Positions 59,760 through 64,000 of a DNA stretch of 64,000 nucleotides are shown one piece after another. The notes under the pieces are model-generated. The model had not been told where the DNA came from. It ran no database searches and saw only the letters and a program-made list of their open reading frames with translations. Position 1 is the stretch's first letter, and the number at the start of each line of letters is the position of its first letter. The DNA lies in assembly GCF_047511655.1 (NCBI RefSeq), contig NC_133395.1:77432158-77496157 (forward strand), read 5' to 3'. This DNA comes from Castor canadensis. Taxonomy: Eukaryota > Chordata > Mammalia > Rodentia > Castoridae. The position numbers were made by a program, and so were the translations under genes.

Positions 59760-60560
59760 GTCCCGGCTCTCTCCGGAGCAGGTCGTAAATTCCGAGCCTC
59801 CGCGGCCGCCCCTTCTCCCCTCCGCTCCTCTTGCCCCAAGGTCTCAAAGGACAAACCTGTCACTCCCGCCCCGCCCCCAGGGTCCTGGTCGGGACCGAAA
59901 GTAGCGGGGACCGACGGACACGGGGTCCGAGACTTGTTAGAAGGGAGGTCGCAACAGGGCGCCCCTGCGCCGCCTGGCCACTACTGCCTGGGCCCTTTCA
60001 GGTCGGGGCGCGGTAGGGTCCCCGCTGGGTCTGCTGGCGGCTGGGGACCTCGCCGTCCTCCCTGCCGCGCCGCGCGGACGGTAACCCGCTTCCGCCGGGT
60101 GTCTGGGCTTCTCCGCAGGCCAGGAGGGTATCCTGCGCTGCCACTCGGACCTGCCGGGTCGTGAGCTGCAGCAGAGGACGCTCACCGCCGAGTCGCATCT
60201 GGGCGCGGACGAGCGGCGGCAGCTGGCGGAGCTTAACGCGCAGCATCGCGCGCTTCGGTTTCCCCTTCGTGCTGGCCGCGCGTTTCAGCCACTGCGCCGC
60301 GGTGCCCGGAGAGCTGGCGCGCCGGCTGCACTGCCTGCCTGCGCAGGAGCTGCGCACCGCCTGGGTGAGGCGAAGAAGATCGGTCACCTGCGCCTTGCCG
60401 ATCGGCTCCGCGCCTACCCTGACGGGCGGGAGCGGCCGCTCAGGCTGGGTAGCCGGACGCCTGTGGCGAGGCTTGGGGTGCGGCGACCAGGCGTCGTGCG
60501 CCCTGCGCGGAAGGCTGACTCAGCCCGGAGCAGCGTCTACAGGCGCGCACAAAGGAAGTG
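59760..60560. promoter_or_regulatory. CpG-rich island over URAD exon 2
   Basis: Dense CpG dinucleotides (for example GCCGCGCGGACGG near 60,066 and GCATCGCGCGCTTCGG near 60,243) contrast with the AT-rich flanks. No TATA or start site is assigned. Whether it serves URAD, CDX2 or another transcript cannot be told from sequence. Confidence 0.6.
60119..60450 (+). pseudogene. URAD: URAD exon 2 (multiply disabled)
   Basis: After an intact acceptor (CTCCGCAG) the frame reads QEGILRCHSDLPGRELQQRT, keeping the catalytic His of the RCH motif. LTAES is then joined almost directly to HLGADERRQLAELNAQHRA. About ten residues normally in between are missing, including the SxxEQ motif whose Glu is the second catalytic residue (Glu87 in the family). 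A 2-nt loss near 60,251 shifts the frame to FGFPFVLAARFS and PGELARRLHC. A 1-nt loss near 60,361 shifts it again to KKIGHLRLADRL. The expected stop is absent, and the 3' limit is estimated. With exon 1 this is a unitary pseudogene, unless the assembly is wrong. Confidence 0.88.
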
Positions 60561-61997
60561 GAGAATTGAGGCAATCACACGAGCAATGAGCCCTTTTGTC
60601 CACCCCCACACGCGCACCCGTTGCCAGAATGTCTACATGTTCAATGCTTTGCCCTCCTTAGCCAGCTCACTGCCTCGATTCTTCGCTCGCTTCGCCCACA
60701 GCACCAGCCGTTGCGGATTTCCCAGCGCTTATTCAGCTCCTAGTGCCCCACCCCAGCCCGAGCTGTAAAGCAAAACGGATGGAAAAGGGGTCTTTTATTC
60801 CACAGCGGTTTGTCTGCTTGTTTGTTTTTCTTTTCCCACTTCATTTGTTGCACCTGACATTTACATGTGAGCGGAAGCGGTTTTCTCTTTCCAGGATGCC
60901 TCTGGAAGCGGGGGAGGCTGGCAAAGCAAAGCGCTGCCCTTGGTGGTGGTGGTGGTGAGGATGAGGGAAGCCACGGGAGGGGAGCGGCGGTACAGAGCCC
61001 CTTCTGTGGCCAGCTCGGGGAAGGTGGCCCGCGGGGGCCGGCGGGGTAGCTGCAGCATCCAGGATATGTCCTGGGCATCTGAAAGAGCCCTTTTCTCCCC
61101 AGAGGTCGCTCTTGGGGTGGGCTGAACTCTTCTGGGAAAGCATCCGGTTATTAAAATAATACTGACACTTATTGAGCAGCGCTGGGTGTTGGGGACCCCA
61201 CGGTGCTGATTAAAGGGGGAAAATCGGTGTCTAAAGAAGTCCTTCCCGGTACAGTGAGCCGACTTCGGGAGCTGGGCTGGCAACCCTGACTCCAGAATTC
61301 AGTCAGGCAGCTCCTTGCTCCAGTGGCCCGGAAGTCCATTAGGAAAAGAACGTCAGCACTCAGTAGCGTCCCCCTCAACACACACACATACACACTGAAA
61401 AGCCCCTACAAATACTGCTTAGGCTTCTGTAGGCAAAGAAGAAACAAATCATCTATGTCTTCCTCAACCCAGACAAGTGAGAGGTGAAGGCAGAGTTGGC
61501 CCTGTTGAAAACAGGGACATCCGTTAGTGATCAGTCTTGTTTAGGTTTAATCCTGTAGCAACAAAAACAAAAACAGAACAAAACGAATGAAGAAAAGAAA
61601 AGAAAAAAACGAACTTCTTCCCATGAAGAGCTGCGCCGTGGCACTCTTGGTTGTTGGGGTCCGCAGAAATAAATCCCGCTGGAGCACTAGGAATTTTCTC
61701 CTGACTCATCTCAAGGGTGTCCCCTGCCAGTAGTTAAGAGGGAGGGCAAGAGAAGCTGGTGATGGTGGGACAGGGGGAGTGTTGCCAGCAAGGCCCGCTG
61801 CCACCAGTATCCCAGGCTGGAGGAGCCTCCCCTGGGTGTAGACCACCAGGTGCACAGGACACGGGAGATCCTGTACTCTTGGCCTCCCAAGTAATGGAGC
61901 TGTGCCCTGGTCCTGGGGCTAGACGCCGTCTAGCCAGGGTAACTTGGGGGATTTCCAAACACACAAAAGAACCCACTGCTTGGTGAACGGTATTATT

Positions 61998-62028
61998 TAG
62001 TTGTTTGTTGTTGTTGTTGTTGTTGTTT
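61998..62028. repeat. (GTT)n microsatellite
   Basis: TTGTTGTTGTTGTTGTTGTT between unique flanks. Confidence 0.92.
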
Positions 62029-62993
62029 TACCTAGGATCCAAATACTAAAGGCTGGTCCTAAGACTTAGAATAACCCACTATATTCAAACACCCTGCCCA
62101 GCCCTGGGGATGAATCCAACGCTTAGATAAATGGGCCCTAAAATGCAGAGTCCACGCTCTTTATGTAAATTTGCTCAACAGAAGATGCGAAGAATCCACC
62201 AGGACAAGATTCCCGGAGGTATTTTTAGCCCGAGTGTAGATCCGATCTGGACCTCTTAGGAGCGACCTGGTGTCTCCAATTACACAATTACATTTCGACG
62301 GTTCAAAGCCTGTCCGGGAAATTGTTTACCCCAAGGAAAGGGTACGGGTGGGGGCAGTCGTTCCATTTGCCTCTTTGGAGTGTGCTGGGGGTGATGGGCG
62401 TGGTGGGGGACTGGCTGCACGAGTCCTCTTCCGAGGACGCCCAGCGCTGACAGCCGAGAGGGCGAGCGTTGGACGCGGGACTCAGGCCCGGGATGGGGAA
62501 TGGCTGCGGCAAAAACCACGAGTGGCTCTTAACTTTCCGTTTCCTTGAGGAGCGAAGAGACGGAGGCCGTTTAATTTGTGGCAGCCGAAGTATAGTAAGA
62601 CAATTTTCTTTGGCTGCATCTTGGCTCAAACAGTGACAAGCCTTGGGGCTTCTGTGGCTTTGCCTGGCGCAGGCGATTCTTCGTTTCCTCCCTCTGGGGC
62701 GCAGGATGCGGGAGACCAACTTGGTCACAGGGACCTGGGCCGCTGATTAGGACCGTGGCAGCATGGACTAACTGCTGCGGCCCAGGGAAGAGACCGTCCG
62801 GCCTGTCCAGCAAACGTCAGGGGGCGCAGAAGTGGCTGGTCTGCACCAGGGTGAACAATTAATATTTTACTTACTAATCCGTTAAAAAATACAGAAAACG
62901 AAAAGAACCACAGTGACAACTCTGAGAATTATTGGAAAGTGAAAAGTTGACTTTATTGTCTGACAATCCATCCGAGTACACACCCTTAGGAGA

Positions 62994-63025
62994 TGGGCGG
63001 GGGTGGGGGGGTGGGGGGGGGTGGG
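62994..63025 (+). other. G-quadruplex motif
   Basis: A run of GGG, GGGGG, GGGGGGG, GGGGGGGGG and GGG tracts is separated by single C or T bases. It satisfies the G3+N1-7 four-tract rule with one-base loops, the most stable type. Confidence 0.85.
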
Positions 63026-64000
63026 TAGCCGATTGTCACATCCCTTACAAAAAAATATCCAAGCCCAGCGGGTTAATGCTGCATGTACAGGGACGGGAGA
63101 ACACAGCTCAGGCTAGGAATTCAGAACCCAATCTGGAATCGGAACAGTTTGTCATTCATCTATGTAATTGGGGGATTGAATGGGGCCTTTAAAATTTTTT
63201 TTTCTTTAGCCGAAAAGGTAGACATTTATGCAGTGTGCCAATAAGAGTTCACAGACACTGGCATGAGAAGGGGAGGGACACATAAATCCCTAACTTTATT
63301 CATTTTAACATTGAACAAATTTTCAGAGATAGGCCATGGATTATCAGTTCTGACTCAAATATAGTGAAAAGCTCTTTTCAGAAAGTCTTTACTGTGAGGC
63401 AAAAGTAGGTAAAGATCCGTGTCAGTTGGAGAAAAATCTGGGATGGAATTTCTGAAAAATTCACCATTGGACAAACTGAAAACCTGCAGTTAGCAGGTGC
63501 TTGTGAAAAAAAGAACTACACAGTATGTGAAAGTGGTCAAAATTGTAGCAACCACAGAGCCTGCTTGCTCTGGTACTATTTCCTGTTGCCGTGTGGGGAG
63601 TTCCGATTTCCTGATTCATGCTGGCTGGTTTTGTGTTGGGGGTTGCAGGGTGGCTATTAGAACCATAGTAATAACATCTGTACAGACCTCTGTGAGTTAC
63701 AAAAGAAGGTGTATATATTGTAGTTCATTTAATTTTAGAGCTTTGAACAGCTAGCTGTTGGATCTTGGGGAAATGATCTAACCTTTCTGGGCCTCACATT
63801 TTCCTTTATAAAATTAAGGGGTTACACAGACTCCAAGACCCTTGGGTTGGCAGCTTGTCAATGGGCTCAGTGAATTGAGAGTGGAACATTTATCTGAACT
63901 CCTTCCTTCACTAGCCACATAAAACTTACCCTGTGGGGCTTCCTGGGAACAGATTTTCATATGATAGACAAAGGTCATTCTAGACATGAGACAATGGTGA

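Larger units (their letters stand above)
50361..60118 (+). other. URAD: URAD intron 1
   Basis: 9.76 kb between the two URAD exons, with canonical GT and AG ends. It is filled with SINEs, MIR and simple repeats, listed separately. 50,370-50,930, 51,160-51,700, 51,940-52,440, 52,850-53,090, 55,300-55,680, 55,790-56,260, 56,870-58,520 and 58,990-59,750 show no recognised gene or repeat. A few bases near 52,850-52,920 recall the 13.4-kb LTR-like element. Confidence 0.8.
60600..64000. other. Region between URAD and the expected CDX2
   Basis: 3.4 kb of largely unique sequence, nearly free of SINEs and GC-rich in patches (60,880-61,060, 62,380-62,560). By known mammalian synteny the homeobox gene CDX2 should follow to the right, so regulatory DNA is likely, but no CDX2 exon is present. 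A hexanucleotide-level reading shows homeodomain-like ATTA sites near 62,278-62,292, which are too common to call. Confidence 0.6.

Noticed and set aside
59397-60164. 255-codon open frame on the plus strand
   Set aside because: It runs from unique DNA through the CpG island into URAD exon 2 in a frame other than the URAD frame. GC-rich sequence has few stops, and no domain or conservation is evident.
62270-62548. Possible CDX2 5' exon in the GC-rich patch
   Set aside because: None of the expected CDX2 N-terminal or homeodomain sequence is present, and known gene spacing places CDX2 beyond the window.

Overview
The window is mammalian nuclear DNA. It has long introns, dense retroposons and two recognisable gene loci. 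The commonest interspersed repeats are B1-type (7SL-derived) SINEs, ID/tRNA-type SINEs and fusions of the two with an A-rich linker. There are also lineage-specific L1 3' ends and MaLR-type LTRs. This points to a rodent outside the mouse/rat group. A castorimorph such as beaver is my best guess, but it rests on recalled repeat style and is an inference.

Layout. From 1 to about 37,175, on the + strand, lies the 3' half of FLT3, the class III receptor tyrosine kinase of haematopoietic progenitors and dendritic cells. Fifteen exons match exons 10-24 of the 24-exon human gene. They encode the last extracellular Ig region, the transmembrane helix, the juxtamembrane segment, the split kinase domain and the C-terminal tail, followed by a 3' UTR with AATAAA. 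All splice junctions are canonical and phase-compatible, and no stop or frameshift was seen, so the gene looks intact. Exons 1-9 lie to the left of the window.

From 37.2 to 50.2 kb is intergenic DNA. It holds SINEs, fossil DNA transposons, LTR and L1 fragments, and two processed pseudogenes: RPL10 (+) and LYPLA1 (-, beside a 5'-truncated L1). It also contains a perfect match to the CTCF core motif. From 50,206 to about 60,450 are the two exons of URAD (OHCU decarboxylase, the last step of urate to S-allantoin), in the FLT3-URAD-CDX2 order known from other mammals. Both exons carry disabling lesions: a net 20-nt deletion in exon 1, and in exon 2 loss of the segment with the catalytic Glu plus two further frameshifts. 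URAD therefore looks like a unitary pseudogene here, although its splice sites survive. Exon 2 sits in a CpG-rich stretch. The last 3.4 kb is mostly unique, partly GC-rich DNA that should lie upstream of CDX2, whose exons are not reached.

No undescribed multi-gene system was found. The strongest observation is the decay of URAD. Others are a 1-kb CA/CAC satellite with a 222-bp higher-order period seeded by an ID SINE tail, an exact 55-bp tandem duplication in FLT3 intron 20, candidate CTCF sites in the FLT3-URAD interval, a strong G-quadruplex motif, and nested transposons that record insertion order. Gene identities and human comparisons were made from memory of the families, and repeat boundaries are approximate.
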